Part shown: positions 23,306 to 33,625 of the stretch, one piece after another
Numbering within the stretch: position 1 is the first letter of the stretch
Layout of the letters: each line of letters begins with the position of its first letter
Source: Apium graveolens
Taxonomy: Eukaryota; Streptophyta; Magnoliopsida; Apiales; Apiaceae
Reading direction: 5' to 3'
DNA length: 64,000 bases
Assembly (NCBI RefSeq): GCF_009905375.1
Contig: NC_133653.1
Location: 63,275,414 to 63,339,413, forward strand
The notes under the pieces: generated by a model
Databases searched by the model: none
What the model was told of the DNA's origin: nothing
The model's input: the letters and a program-made list of their open reading frames with translations, nothing else
Made by a program: the position numbers and the translations under genes

Positions 23306-24493
23306 ATGGCCCCAAAGAGATCTCGAACTGTAGAGAGCAACAGCACCATTCCGACTGCTGATTCTTCAAGGAGTACTGTTGCGAGACCCAGATTGGTGGA
23401 TAAGGTTGTTAAGGAGGAGTATGCTAAGCTTCTGACTAAGCCGATTATGAAGGAGAGGGGGTTCTTGCCATCGGGGAAGGATGGTGAGTTGTTACCGATA
23501 ATTGCAGAGAAGGGTTGGATTACTTTCTGCGAGTCACTTGAGGCTGTACCGATGAGTGTTGTTCGTGAGTTCTATGCGAATGCCAAGGCCGATAAGAATG
23601 GGTATTCTGTTGTTCATGGGCTTACTGTTGATTATCAGTCCGAGGCTATTCGCCGTGTTATTGGGCAGCGACAAAGGAAACCCCAGGAAGAGAATTGGAA
23701 TGAAAAAGCCCCCGAGGATTTTGACTCAGATTTGATTATTGCTACTCTCTGTCAGCCGGGCACGGTGTGGAAGTTTAAGAGGGGATCCAACGATTATCGT
23801 TCTTTCCCGGTTGTTGCGATGAACAGGTACGCTCGTGCATGGAATGCTTTTATTTGTGCTAATATTTTGCCTTCTTCGCATGCACATGAGGTTACAGTTG
23901 AGAGAGCTAGGTTGTTGTGGGGGATTCTGAATGAGGAGTATTATGTGGACCTTGGTGAGTTTATCTACCAAGGGATTTTGAAGTTTTTGAGGGGGAAGTC
24001 GCAGTATAATATTCCGTATACCTCTATTGTCACAAAGTTGTGCAAGGCTGTTAGAGTCCACTGGCCTTCTTATAAGCAGCTGCAGATGCCGGTTGCTCCT
24101 ATTGATTCATCGACGCTGAATGTGATGTAGGAGTGGACGGGTGGAGAGCCCGAGTTACATGGTTTGGCATATCACCTTCCAGGAGGACGTCCAGCAGCTG
24201 GTGCTACCATGGCTAGGCCCAGTCAGGCATAGGGGGAGGCAGGTTATTCCAAAGGCCAGGGAGGAATTGGTTCGGAATTGGCTGATGTCCAGTACATGAG
24301 GCTTTTCAGGAGGATGGATGCGATGTATGAGTCGCGGAGTGGGTTTGCGCAGGAGCTCACCCTAGCGCTGGGGACTGCATTTAGAGGCCTTGGAGCTGAT
24401 ATCCAATGGCCCATTTTTGGTGAGGATTCTGCTTATCCACCTCCTGACACTCTACCCTTTGAAGGTGATGATGATTATGATTCTTCTGAGTAG
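23306..24493 (+). pseudogene. Athila extra downstream ORF (putative plant transposon protein family), two in-frame stops
   Basis: The frame is 396 codons from the ATG at 23306 to the stop at 24493, broken by TAG at 24128 and at 24229. The first 274 residues are fully open: a basic start (MAPKRSRTVESN), then a region of the type annotated as putative plant transposon protein, found downstream of integrase in Athila elements (KERGFLPSGKDGEL, WNAFICANILPSSHAH, LLWGILNEEYYVDLGEFI). A proline/acid-rich tail ends it. Some authors call this position env-like; I see no signal peptide or obvious membrane segment. The function is unknown. The preceding spacer suggests its own promoter. Confidence 0.75.
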
Positions 24494-25671
24494 GTATACC
24501 CTGTGTTCCTTTCTATTGCCTTCACTAGGGACAGCGAAGATTTTAAGTTTGGGGGTGGTAGTTAAGGAACATATTTGTGTGTGTGTCATGTAGTTGCATT
24601 TTCATGATAGTTTAGTTCATATTTTTTATATAGTTTTTTATAGCTTTATTTATCATGTCATATAGCTCATGCATATACCATGATCTCATTTGTGTTGCTT
24701 TATCGATTGATATGTGATATTGATGCAAGTGTAGTGATAGCGTTAGAATGATGTTGAATCTTCTTAGGTTGGCATGCATGCTAGAAACACTTGTAATTTC
24801 ACTAAGTCTTAGAGTATGCTTAAGGACTAGATTGTTGTCATGATTTGATGGTTTTTGAGGTTAATCTATTGCTTATGCTTAGAATGTATGATAGACTCTT
24901 AATGATAAAAGGCATGAAAAGATAAAATTGGAGTAAAAATTGGAATTCATTGCTAGTTGTGGCTAGGCGTCAAATGGCTAGTAGCCGGCTCGTATTGTAT
25001 GCGAGTAGTCTAGGGTTGAGCAAGATGGAGTGAAACGCACTTGCTCAGAAATTGGAAAAAAACAATATAGAAAAAAATAGGAAAAAGAAAAAACAGAGAA
25101 AAAATATGGTTTAATGCATAATTGATCACGAGTGAGCTCTTTGGTATTCGAGTTATTAAGTTCTTAGGGGACTTTGTGCATAGTGATCTAAGGCTTTTAT
25201 AGTCTGGGATCCGCTAACCTAACGCTCGCTAAATGGATGCCATTGCATAAGACTTTTATGGACCTCACTCATTGCACGATCAAATAAGTATTTGTTATGT
25301 GTTGAATAAAAGCATGATTCCATAATAAACTCCAATGATCTTGAAGTGTTATAGGTCATTTTGTGTCTAGAATAAATTCTTCGTATAATCTTGTGATTGC
25401 CTTGAGGACAATTGAGTTATGGTAATTGATCTAGTTTCGAAGCATATCTGTTAAGCATTCGCACACACCACGTTTTTTGTTGTATGTTAGCTTACATAAT
25501 TTGATTGATCTTTAGTCGCCTAATTGTATTTGTTGATATGTCATGTGTTGGTTGGTTTATTCATCGCGATGGGGATCGCTGCATTTCACGTAGTTTATAT
25601 TCATGCATGTTTTTATTCTGTTTTTGAGTCTGTGCTACTTGAGGACAAATATCGATTTAAGTTTGGGAGTG
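24494..25671 (+). other. 3' non-coding region of E2 between two polypurine-tract motifs
   Basis: It is equivalent to 14715-15952 of E1. It is bounded by AAGTTTGGGGGTG at 24545-24557 and AAGTTTGGGAGTG at 25659-25671. It holds the hairpin cluster at 24979-25046, an A-rich tract (25052-25105), a wobble-paired hairpin at 25141-25159 and the conserved block to about 25290. There is no gene in it. Confidence 0.8.
24979..25046 (+). ncRNA. Conserved hairpin cluster in the Athila 3' region (E2 copy)
   Basis: The stem CTCGTAT (24989-24995) pairs with ATGCGAG (24999-25005), and GAGCAAG (25018-25024) pairs with CTTGCTC (25040-25046) around the 15-nt loop ATGGAGTGAAACGCA. Relative to E1, three consecutive pairs in the second stem and one in the first changed on both sides. 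Like the E1 copy, it is a candidate cis-acting RNA structure. Confidence 0.6.
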
Positions 25672-27084
25672 TGATGAGTGACATTTTATACCACTTAGAG
25701 AATCTTATAACGGCTTGAATTGATGTCTTGAAATCAAGTATTTTGTGTATTTGATGCTTTTGTCTAGTGCTTTTGCATTTCAGGGAATAATTTGCTTATA
25801 TAGGGAGAATTCATCAAAATAAGCCTAGGAAAGTGCTTGGGATCAGTTGCGGGGAGTTGTGCGAAGAAATCAGCAAAATCAGAAGCAAAAATATTATTTT
25901 TCCAGAGAGGTAGCAGGCGCCCGCCTGGAAGGAGCAGGCGACCGCCTGCCAGGAGGCGCCCGCGTGGAGATTGGAGGCGGCCGCCTGCGTGCGGGAATTT
26001 TAATTCTGGATTTTCTAATTCGAGTTCTTTCGGGCTTCTGACAGCGCTGTTTCTTGTGGACTTTTATATAAACCTATTTGGGAGACGTTTTCACAAAAAA
26101 GGAACAAGTAACAAGTAGAGAAGATTAAGAAGACTGTTTTAGCACGCAACAACGAAGAAGAGGAAGCTTACATTTATCTTGTGATTCTTTTAATTCATTG
26201 TAACAGTGGATGCTAGTTTTCTTTACTCTTTGAACCTTAATACTCTTGTGACGTACTATGTTTTTATTAAGTATTTTTATTAGTTTATATCATTGTGTTA
26301 ATATCATGTTTTCATATGAACCCATGGTGACGATGAGTTCTATCATGGGCTAATCATGATCATGGGGTCATAACGGATTTACTATGGATTTATTTAGTTA
26401 ATTGTTTAATACCTTGGTATGTGGTGATTGTATGATATCTAGCATAGGTTGTGCTTATTCGTCTTATGTGTGTTGCGAACATATAAGATAGCGTGTTAAT
26501 CTCTTGTGATGCGACAGTGAATCTTGAGATTTAGAACTTGTCATGCTAGCATAGGTTCATGTATTGTATGCATGATTAGTGGGTAACTCTAACTGTTTTA
26601 CTTGCCCTGTGTAATCATAATGAATAACTTGTGCTTAAATCGTTATATTGTCAAATTCTGTAGACATATAGGGTCTTAACATAATTGATGCCTATTCAAC
26701 TTCTATCTTAATTGTGGATGCTTGGTAGAATGGTATTCCTACAACGAAAGTTGGCGTTTATCAGTTTCGTGTTGTTCGATTAATATCATCACCATTACAT
26801 GATAAGGGTAATAACAATAACTATTGAATGAAGTAGTAATGAAGTTATGATCTCATGTGTGTTTAATATTGATAATTTAAGTGTTTAATTCTCATAGTTA
26901 ATAGTAGTTAATCAACCTTAATTGTTATTGTCTTGACATTGAAGAGTAATCATACATTGGTGAGTAAGTGTTAATTAAATATAATTAGTCAGAGTCTCTG
27001 TGGGAACGAACTAGAAATCATTCTATATTACTTATGAATGCGTATAATTGCATGATTTAATTAGCGCATGCTTTGTGCCTAACA
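25672..27084 (+). repeat. 3' LTR of E2 (1413 bp)
   Basis: It starts TGATGAGTGACATTTTATAC and ends TGCCTAACA at 27084. The palindrome array at 25914-25986 reads CAGGCGCCCGCCTG, GCAGGCGACCGCCTGC, a degenerate unit, and AGGCGGCCGCCT. A TATA-like TTTATATAAA lies at 26063-26072. The remainder is homologous to the E1 LTR but clearly diverged. Confidence 0.87.
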
Positions 27085-29811
27085 TTTATGATCCATACGA
27101 CCTTCTTCATTTTTCCCTGAACACAATGTTTTAAGTGTGTTTAGCAACCCAAGCAGTGTTGGGCACTTTCTTCTTATTAACTGATTTAGAAGAAGTAGAA
27201 TGAGTTATTTAAGATAAATTAGAATTCATTGACTGTTGTGTATTTTCCCTATTAATTGTAGACCTAATTTTTTTTTCTTTAAGGTCTACCCTCAGCTTGT
27301 GGCAACTTTTCATTACTTTGTAAAGGATGCAATCAAACTTGTCACAGAATGAGTAGGGATCATTTGTAAAGGTGATTTAGGTGATTCACAGAGCCACATT
27401 TCTCACATTTCTTTCTTGGAGCATCTGCAACATAAGCAAAATTGTTGCTTTTGTTTATCCCAATTTTCCCATTTCTATTTTTCTTCTTCTTTCTTGCATC
27501 TTCAGTTTTGGTTTCTTTGACAGGTGTCTTGGAACCTTGGTTGTCCATGAGATTCTCTTCAGTTTTGGAAGATTGAGTTGCTTCTGCATTTTTCTTCTCA
27601 TTATCTTGATCAGCAATTTCTTTCTTGATAATCAACTCTTTTTCACTGAAGTTAACTTCACATGCCTTGAACATAGGTGAAACAACCTTTTTCAGCAATA
27701 CTGAAACATTTTCATTTTCTGTTGCTTTTCCTTTGTCACCTATATTTTTCTTCTTTCTGTTCAAGGCATCATAATCAAGACCAATAGCAATATTTGCACA
27801 TGATTTGTTTTTCTCATGGTATTGTCCAACCAACTCAGATGCATTCTCGAAGGACTTCAACTTCACTTCATTCTTTTACAGCTTCTCCCTTAACACTGCT
27901 TCAATCTCACTTGCACACTTGAGCTTGTTCTTCAAATATGCATTCTCATGTCTCACAGCTTCAAGCTCTACCAACAACAATTCAGCTTCTTGTTTCTCAT
28001 TTTCAAGCTTCTCATTTATCTTTGTCAGTCTGCTAACTTCTTCATTAGCAGCAACGATACTTGTATGAATGTGAAATATTTATGTGCTCATCTACTCTAC
28101 AGTTTCCTTATATTGCCTCATATTTAAATCAATGGTAGTAAGAGTTGGTACCTGTGATTTTGATGAAGATGACTCTCCTTGTTCCAAGGCCATTAGTGCA
28201 TAATTTCCAACTTCCCCATCTTCATCATTATCAGAGTCATCCCAACTCTTTCCCTCTGCAATATAAGCTTTACTTTGTTATTTCTTCAGAAGAGCTTTTT
28301 ACTTTGCTTCCAGTTCAAGATAAGTTTATCTTTCTTTGCTTTCTTGGGTTTCCTGCATTTTATAGCAAAATGGCCTAGTTCATCATAGTTGTAGCACCTT
28401 ATCTTTGATTTGTCAACAGATCTAGTTTTGTAACCATTTTTGCTATCAGATGTGTACTTCCCTTTTCCTTTATAGTTGCTGTCTTTGTTGAATGATTGTC
28501 CTTTACCCTTGAAGAATCTTGGCTTCTATACTCTAATATTAGAGAACTTTCTTGCCAGATAGGCCATTGACTGATCAAGCTCATCAAGTTCATCCAGGGT
28601 GTAGAACTCATCTTCTTCCAATTCCAGTATAACTTGTTCCTGTGATTCATTGTTTCTTTGTTCACTTGCTGATGCAACTGGAGTATGGGATCTTGGCTCA
28701 TCATTAGATCTTGTTTGTATTTCTTCACTAGGAAAACCAAAATCCAAGTATTTATACTAGTGAACTAAGATCTTGCATTCTGATTAACTAAAACTTTTTT
28801 TGGAAATTTGATTAAATTTAAGTTTTGTATTTATTTAATTTTTTTGAACTTGTAAAGTATAAACCGCAGTGAACCGTACCACACCACACTGCATTTTTGT
28901 GGTGTGGTTTATGCGGTTTTCGAGGATACGTGATGCGGTTGCGGTTTGGAAATTTGAGCAAACCGCATGTGCGGTTTGGTTTACGATTTGAGGAAAAAAA
29001 TGCACTGTCCGCACCGCGCTCACCCCTAATTAGAGGTTTGGCTTTCATTGACAATTAGAGCACTTGAACCATCTACAACATGTCCTTGACCAGCTCTTAA
29101 TGATTTCCTTTGAATCATCTTTAATTCATATGTTTTTAAGATTTCATACAGAACTTTCAGAGTTATTCTGCTCAAGTCTCTCTCTTCTCTGATTGCTGCA
29201 ATTTTCTGTTCCAAATGATCAGGGAGTGTAAGCAAAAATTTCAATTTCACTTCTTCAGCTTCATTGTATTTGTCATGGAGCTGCAAGTCATTTATCCGCT
29301 TTTTAAACCTTTCAAACACATCAGTGATACTTTCTTTTGGCTTAGCCTGAAACCCTCATATTGTGAAATTAGTATCCTTCTTTGATTAGATCTAACTTCC
29401 TCAGTTCCTTCACAGAGTATTTCAATCTTTTCTCAGATCTACTTAGTAGTGTCATAGTTGACAATGTTATTGTACATTACATTGTCAAGTGACTCTATTA
29501 GGATCAACTTCAAGCCATTGTCCAGGGAGACTTTTTCTTTTTCAGGCTCAGTGTACTCTGAAGAATCTTTATGAGCATAATGAGCTAGGATGACCATGTC
29601 TCCATCTGTAGATTCCTCAACTCTAACCATAGGAGTGAAAGGCCCAATTTTGAGAATCTGAATGTATAGTGGATTGGTCATCCTGATAAACAACAATATT
29701 TTCTTTTTCCAAAGAGTATAGTTAGCTTTGTCAAAAGTAGGGATTTTGATACTACTGATTTTATGTGTATTCATTCTTCCAAGATCTTGAATTTGTTTGC
29801 TTTTAGAATTT
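27085..29811 (-). pseudogene. Gag of the Sire-like copia element, disrupted
   Basis: The N-terminal part reads IKIPTFDKANYTLWKKKI (29846-29439), then a UBN2-type core (LTLPDHLEQKIAAIREERDL, 29319-29026). After an inserted MITE-like segment (about 28790-29033), an acidic stretch follows. The zinc knuckle near 28440-28370 reads CYNYDELGHFAIKC, with Tyr in place of the second Cys. A lysine/glutamate-rich region (27866-27360) comes next, ending in a second CxxC-like motif, CEKCGSVNHLNH. Frameshifts and stops occur throughout. Gag would package the element RNA. Confidence 0.75.
28790..29033. mobile_element. MITE-like insertion in the Sire gag (GCGGTTT type, probably hAT-related)
   Basis: The segment separates two contiguous gag parts. 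It is full of GCGGTTTG and its reverse complement (CAAACCGCA), with the right end reading CACCCCTA. The same vocabulary occurs at 52140-52380 and 53250-53440. Exact ends and target duplication are not clear. Confidence 0.5.
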
Positions 29812-29823
29812 GCTCTGATACCA
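29812..29823 (-). promoter_or_regulatory. Primer binding site of the Sire-like element
   Basis: The minus strand reads TGGTATCAGAGC two bases after the LTR end (29826), the initiator-Met tRNA site. Confidence 0.9.
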
Positions 29824-29825
29824 CT

Positions 29826-31216
29826 TGTGAGGTTAGTATTACACATAGAGGGGGGGGGGTGAATGTGTTTTTGTATTTTTATATTTTTCTTGAAGTGTTT
29901 ATGGTTATGAACAAAGTAAATTAAATCTTGCAGTGAGATGTGTTAAAACTGTGATTAAACAAGCAATAACAGTGAATACAAATCTTTCAAAACTCACTTA
30001 ATTTTATATTAAAATTAAGAATATTTTCCTACAAATTTTCTAGGCTCTTTGTTGATACAAAGCTTAACTTCTTCCTTGAGAGAATACAAGATTTTTCTGA
30101 TCTAAAATTATTACATCTAACAAAGGACTAGTGTTAACTTTATATGATAGTTAACTACTCGTTTACATAATGTATAATAAGAGATGCTATTTACTGTTGT
30201 AAACTGTCACTAATCATTCCATTTTAGGAAAAGTATATCTTCCATTTCTGGCTTAGCATATATTTGCATACTGTGTTAACTTTGATCTTCCTTTGTCAGT
30301 TAATCTTCACTCTTGATCTTGCACACTCTTCAAGCTGCTTTTTGTAGACTTGTCAATCCAACTGGTTGGATCATTTGTTGATTGTTAATCTTGGATATTG
30401 AACTGATTTGCACTTTATACTTTGAGTTTTGCCTCGAGATCTCCAGTTTAGTATATAGAGAACTTGACATCACGATAAGTACATTGGCTTATCGAGATCT
30501 CGTATTACTCTATAGTTGATTTGACTTGTAGAGGTCTCTGAGTTCTCTATAAGAGAATTTAGCTTGTCGAGATCTCTCCACTTCATGTCCTCACTTTGAC
30601 TTATAGACATCTCTGAGTTCTCTAGTGACTAATTGACTTGTGGATAACTCAAAGTCCTCAAGTGATATTTGACTTGTCGATATCTCAGAGTTCTCTAGTG
30701 ATAGTTGACTTATCGACATCTCGGAGTTCTCTAATGATATTTGACTTGTCGATATCTCAGAGTTCTCTAATGATATTTGAATTGTCGATAACTCTGAGTT
30801 CTCTAGTGAAGAAATCACTTGTCGATATCTCCAATCTTCATGTCTTCAATTTGGCTTGTCGATATCTCTGAGTTCTCTAGTAGCTTTCCTGACTTCTCTA
30901 TAAGTCATTCTGGAGTTCTCGAATGACTTCTCTATAACACTAAATCTGTGACTTGTAGAGATCTTGACTTAGAATATTTTTCTCAAAACAGATTTATTCA
31001 ACTCCAAGCTTCTTCATAATTCTTCTGAGGCATGATCTTCTTGATCTTCTTTCAGAGAGCTTGATGTTTAAGAAAAAAGACTCCAGTATGATCTTTGATA
31101 TTTTTACAGACTTTAAATGTTACAATACAAAATGCAAACTAAGATTACAATACAACTTACTTAGGGTTGTCAATTTGACTAAGTCTTGTTATTATACAGG
31201 CATGTCTTGCACAACA
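29826..31216 (-). repeat. 5' LTR of the Sire-like element (1391 bp)
   Basis: The minus strand begins TGTTGTGCAAGACATG (31216) and ends CCTCACA (29826). The inner part (30480-30960) is a tandem array of about 45-bp units containing GACTTGTCGATATCTC and AGAGTTCTCTA. An 11-base G run lies at about 29860. Confidence 0.75.
30480..30960. repeat. About 45-bp tandem repeats in the Sire LTR
   Basis: Units alternate GACTTGTCGATATCTCAGAG with TTCTCTAGTGATATTT, diverging at the edges. On the minus strand the repeat happens to read as a repeated 15-residue peptide (SLENSEISTSQI...), which I take as a chance open frame. Confidence 0.75.
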
Positions 31217-31324
31217 TACCATTCCATCCCTTGTTTTTTTATATTTAAAATATTTACTTTTCAATTTTCTCCATTTTTAATCCACTTTTTCCTCTCTTTC
31301 TCCCCCCTCTACAATTTCAATATG

Positions 31325-31383
<59 letters not shown>

Positions 31384-32958
31384 TGGAGTAAATGGGTTTT
31401 GGTGGTACAGTGTATGCTTTAGTCGTTAATCTGGGTCACAAGTGCTAAATTATAGGTATAATATAGATCAAATTTATTTTGTTTATTCTATTATTCTTCT
31501 ATAATATATAGTAATCTTTATAATAACAAATCAATATATATTCTTAAATGATATAAATAATATTAAAAGTATTATATTATATATATAATACAAAAAAGAA
31601 CTATTTTATTAAAAATAAATATACCTAACAATTAACCGATCATTTATATTGGGTTAAAGTAGTATCATTTTTTTAAAACATTGAAATGGTAAGTTTGGTT
31701 TGAAATTTTTTTAAATAGATAATTTTCATTTGTATCTTTAATATAAGAAAAATATTTAGATTATATTTAGGTATAAATATTACATTTTTTTGTTTCATTT
31801 TGTAATAATGAAAAATTACGGCATGTCTTTAAAAAGATTAATAGCACATGAATCCTATAAAACATAAAAATGAGTAATAAATATAATAATAATAATAAAT
31901 CTATTGCAATTCTTAATTGAAATACATTATAATAAAATATATTATAAATTATATTTATTTTATTATAATATTTAATAATCTGTATAACAAATGCAATAGG
32001 TAATTAATTAAGAAATTAAACTATAACTATATATATTTAATATACAATGTTAAAAATATTATATATATAATACAAGCAACAATTATCTTAATAAAAATAT
32101 ATAAAAGTAACAATCAACAACTCATTTATTAATCGGATTAAAGTAATATCCTTTTTCTTAAAAAAATTGAATGGAAAAGTTATATTTAAAATATTTTTTT
32201 AATAGATAATTTAAATTTTTATCTTATAAAACAAGAAAAACATTTAGATTGTATTTGGGTATAAATATTACATATGTTTTTTTTTTATTTTATAAAATAA
32301 GAAAATTACGGATTCTCTTTTAAAAAAATTAGAGTACTTGAATCCTATAAAACATAAAAATCCAGAAAAAATATAATAATAATAATAAATTATTATAATT
32401 CAAAATTGAAATACAAATTTAATGAAATACATTTAAAAGTACTATGACAATTAAATATAAAGTATTTGTTTCAAAATCATTACTAGAATAGTAAAAGTTA
32501 TAAAATATTTTTACACGGCAAAATGCAAATCCCCCACAACTTTTTAATCTTTGATCACACTCCATAAAAGAAAGACTTAATTTCACGAAAATGGACTGAA
32601 TTATAATTTTTTTTTGCATAAAAATGACTTATTTATAATAATAGGCGCCCACATGACTAAACTTTAATTTTTTTAGCACCCGATTGCATTCTGTTAGTTA
32701 CCTCAGACGGACGTTATTTTTAAAGGGGTAAAGTTGGAATAAACTAATTTTAAATACAATTTCAGTCATATGTATATATATATATTATGACATATAAAAC
32801 CAAACCCTAACATTTAAGAATTAAATTGAGACCCCTAATTATACAAATTAACTTTAATTTGTGATGAAGGCAACTTGATGGATGTAGCTAGATGAATCAC
32901 TTAGTAATCTTTGACAATTAAATAGTCTTTGCCCTCTGGTAGCTTCAAGTGTGAAATA
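31217..32958. repeat. AT-rich intergenic DNA with an AAT microsatellite and a diverged tandem duplication
   Basis: No gene is seen. A perfect (AAT/ATA)n run lies at about 31325-31383. The stretch 31530-31930 is repeated in diverged form at 32015-32420 (both hold GAATCCTATAAAACATAAAA, 490 bp apart). At 32565-32750 lies a repeat whose inverted partner is at 40640-40775. Confidence 0.65.
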
Positions 32959-33567
32959 TGTTGGACAAACTTAGTATTTTAGACTAAGTTGTGAATCATT
33001 TTGAGACTCTATATGAGTGAGACACATTATGTGTTAGTGGTGTGTATTTATTGGAACGTATTCTCCTCTTCGAGGGGATTCCAACGCATATTTACACGCT
33101 CAAAATGAGTAAAAGGTGAATGAGAACTGATGTTCCAAAGTTTTACCTTTTAATATGAAAAGTGGTTTTGTACCACATCGAGAGTAGCACAAACCTAAGT
33201 CCTTTCAAGCCTCTCTTTATAAATAGAGTCTTAGGGCATCAGTTTTATTAAGTCAAGGGAATAAGAGTCCTCTCTTTCATTCGCGGTCTCTTCAGTCTTA
33301 AATTTTCCAATACTCCGGTGGTAGTTCTCGGGCTTAGTTCAAGTTCGCTGAGAGTATTTTTGATCTATCGATTATACTGGTATCTCGTTTATCCTGGGAG
33401 GCTATCGACTCGCACATACGGTGAGAGGCGAAATAGCTTTAAGGAGACAGTTTCAACTGGACTCGAGGATTTCCATTTGGTTATATTCTTCCTTTCTCTG
33501 TTTGATTTCGTTTACTCACGCACACACTTATTTGATTTATATGTATTAATCACAGATTGTATTCACA
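32959..33567 (+). repeat. 5' LTR of the copia element (609 bp)
   Basis: TGTTGGACAAACTT...GTATTCACA. It contains CTTTATAAATAGAG (a TATA-like box) near 33213. It lacks the 50-base extra segment found in the 3' LTR. Confidence 0.95.
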
Positions 33568-33625
33568 ATCTTAAAGCTATTTATTTTATATACATCTGTG
33601 ACTGATACATCTGTATCTGCTTGTT

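Larger units (their letters stand above)
18323..27084 (+). mobile_element. Athila-type Ty3 retrotransposon E2, 5' truncated
   Basis: It carries gag C-terminus, protease, RT, RNase H, integrase, an extra downstream ORF, a structured 3' region and a 3' LTR, all in plus orientation and standard order. The 5' LTR, primer site and gag N-terminus are missing. The coding part has frameshifts near 19100, 20680 and 21730 and many stops, so it is not active. The 3' LTR ends inside the copia element at 27085. Confidence 0.88.
27085..31216 (-). mobile_element. 5' half of a Sire-like Ty1/copia element
   Basis: On the minus strand: 5' LTR 31216-29826, Met-tRNA primer site at 29823-29812, then gag down to about 27085, where E2 interrupts it. 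The pol region and 3' LTR are not in the window. The gag type, with UBN2-like N-terminus and long charged C-terminal half, and the long LTR point to the Sire/Maximus lineage (inference). Confidence 0.8.

Noticed and set aside
25914..25986. Bacterial-type terminators or a CRISPR-like motif from GC palindromes
   Set aside because: The array is part of the U3 of a plant LTR and lies upstream of the TATA box.
30591..30818. Open frame with repeated 15-residue peptide
   Set aside because: It is the translation of the LTR tandem repeat, whose unit length is divisible by three; no start context or homology.
30480..30960. Regular 45-bp repeats that could be mistaken for a CRISPR array
   Set aside because: No constant repeat/variable spacer pattern; units are whole tandem copies inside a plant LTR.
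31061..31429. Open frame ending in a poly-isoleucine run
   Set aside because: The run is the AAT microsatellite; the rest is the Sire LTR border.
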